A program made the translations under genes and the position numbers. Under the pieces are notes generated by a model that searched no databases, was not told the DNA's origin, and was given only the letters and a program-made list of their open reading frames with translations. From Thiotrichaceae bacterium (GTDB lineage Bacteria; Pseudomonadota; Gammaproteobacteria; Thiotrichales; Thiotrichaceae), in assembly GCA_026992705.1 (NCBI GenBank), contig JALWYT010000148.1, positions 1-6,323 of the forward strand: 6,323 bases of DNA. Reading direction: 5' to 3'. Shown here piece after piece: positions 5,590-6,323 of this stretch (position 1 is its first letter; every line of letters starts with the position of its first letter).

Positions 5590-5599
5590 GATGAACACA
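5572..5599. repeat. CACAGAT short tandem repeat containing a DnaA-box match
   Basis: CACAGAT occurs at 5577-5583 and 5586-5592, followed by CACA at 5596-5599. The first copy overlaps TTATCCACA (5572-5580), identical to the consensus DnaA box. It looks like a degenerate copy of the dispersed ATCCACAGATTxCACAGAT-type repeats I recall from several environmental bacteria. One isolated box does not make an origin. Confidence 0.35.
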
Positions 5600-5667
5600 A
5601 ACAAGATAACCACTCTCCCATCCCTACGCTCCGTGAGCCTTCTGCTAACACGATAAGCAACTTGATG

Positions 5668-5686
5668 CTGGGTTACGCTAACCTAG
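5668..5686. repeat. GGTTACGCTAACC hairpin downstream of mlaA
   Basis: GGTTACGCTAACC at 5671-5683 is a 5-bp perfect stem with loop CGC, extended outward to CTGGGTTA/TAACCTAG with one G-U pair. It lies 6 bp past the outer end of the mlaA stop codon (minus strand). It resembles the dispersed GTTGGGTTACGCTAACCCAAC repeat seen in many genomes. Without a T-run it is only a weak terminator candidate. Confidence 0.4.
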
Positions 5687-5692
5687 GAACTG

Positions 5693-6322
5693 TTATTTTT
5701 TACTCTCTCCCTTACTCTCAGACTCGTCTAAGGCATCTAGCTCACTGGCTAAATCATCTTGTTCAGTGACATCCATATTGCCGTCTTTGATGTTATATTC
5801 TCTCTCCTGCAACCATGCATCACGGATTAAGGCGTATTCATCGTTGCTGACTTCTTCTAGTATTTTTTCGGTACTTAATAATTTAGCTCGTGTATTGACA
5901 CCTTTGAGAACTGAATATGCTAATGATTTATCACGATAAACTAATGGGTTTGTTGCTAAATCGATATAGAAAGTATAAGAATCTCGAAGTGTAGAAGGAC
6001 CAAAAAAAGGTGTGACGACATAAGAACCTGATTTAACTCCCCATTTAGCTAAAGTTTGACCAAAATCCTCATTATGTTTTTCCATGCCCAATCCTGAGGC
6101 CACATCAATAAAACCAGCGAGACCGAAAGTAGAGTTAAAAGCAAATCGAGTTAAATCATTACCTGCATCAACTAATTTAAATTGTAATATATTATTAAAG
6201 GCATTTTTTATATCGCCAATATTTGCGAAGAAATTACTAATTCCTTTTTCGACAATATCTGGAGTGATTTTTTTGTAGCCTTTTGCTATAGGTTTAACAA
6301 TAGAATTTTCTATTTTTTTTTT
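5693..6322 (-). CDS. mlaA: MlaA (VacJ) phospholipid-binding lipoprotein, 5' end outside window
   Basis: MlaA is an outer-membrane lipoprotein that removes misplaced phospholipids from the outer leaflet and passes them to MlaC in retrograde transport. The visible 209 residues are the mature region to the stop; the signal peptide and lipobox lie beyond the window. The frame stays open across 6101 to the edge, so the GTG at 6103 is not the true start. Matches to the family, in order: IVKPIAKGYKKITPDIVEKG, ISNFFANIGD, LTRFAFNSTFGLAGFIDVAS, the hallmark EDFGQTLAKWGV followed by TPFFGPSTLRD, and NTRAKLLSTEKIL near the C-terminus. The acidic tail (DDLASELDALDESESKG) is typical of such proteins. At the edge the frame begins with an A10 run encoding lysines. 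No other mla gene is visible. Confidence 0.93.
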   Translation of the reverse strand, partial: KKKIENSIVKPIAKGYKKITPDIVEKGISNFFANIGDIKNAFNNILQFKLVDAGNDLTRFAFNSTFGLAGFIDVASGLGMEKHNEDFGQTLAKWGVKSGSYVVTPFFGPSTLRDSYTFYIDLATNPLVYRDKSLAYSVLKGVNTRAKLLSTEKILEEVSNDEYALIRDAWLQEREYNIKDGNMDVTEQDDLASELDALDESESKGESKK

Positions 6323-6323
6323 A

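Noticed and set aside
5509..5769. Plus-strand 86-codon ORF across the spacer into mlaA
   Set aside because: It runs through inverted repeats and the antisense of MlaA's conserved C-terminus; the product has no domain-like features.
6084..6278. Plus-strand ORF at the right end
   Set aside because: It is antisense to the MlaA family region containing FNSTFGLAGFIDVAS, which is the real frame.

Overview
The window looks like chromosomal DNA from a low-GC gammaproteobacterium. The core genes are an AcnB-type aconitase very close to the E. coli enzyme, an MlaA (VacJ) outer-membrane lipid-transport lipoprotein and a PqiA-domain membrane protein. The AT-rich spacers and short dispersed-repeat look of 5560-5692 remind me of repeat-laden sulfur-oxidising gammaproteobacteria, but genus-level placement is only a guess.

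Layout: (i) 1-902 is accessory in character. It holds the 3' end of an unrecognised gene with two related winged-helix-like segments, a 34-bp palindrome, and a small membrane-protein ORF that seems to carry a 1-nt frameshift. (ii) 912-1470 is a BrnT/BrnA type II toxin-antitoxin locus with a clear sigma70-like promoter overlapped by a 20-bp near-palindrome. The toxin gene carries an in-frame TAG where a Trp is expected, while the antitoxin is intact. (iii) 1524-2072 (minus) is a single-domain PqiA-like membrane protein, convergent with brnA. (iv) 2073-2333 is the divergent spacer between the pqiA-like gene and acnB. Most of it is one 128-bp imperfect inverted repeat whose right arm carries the best acnB promoter candidate. 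(v) 2334-4916 is acnB, complete, starting at GTG. (vi) 4917-5027 holds two short palindromes, then 5028-5447 encodes a small secreted protein of unknown function. (vii) 5448-5692 is non-coding, with another large inverted repeat, a CACAGAT repeat containing a DnaA-box match, and a GGTTACGCTAACC hairpin. (viii) 5693 to the window end (minus) is mlaA, missing its 5' end.

The genes do not form one pathway. AcnB is a TCA-cycle enzyme; the PqiA-like protein and MlaA both belong to envelope lipid-transport families but sit in separate units; brnTA is a self-contained stress or addiction module. I see no convincing new multi-gene system. The observations most worth checking are the amber-interrupted toxin beside an intact antitoxin, the frameshifted small membrane ORF, the large inverted repeats in the spacers, and the internal repeats of the first gene.
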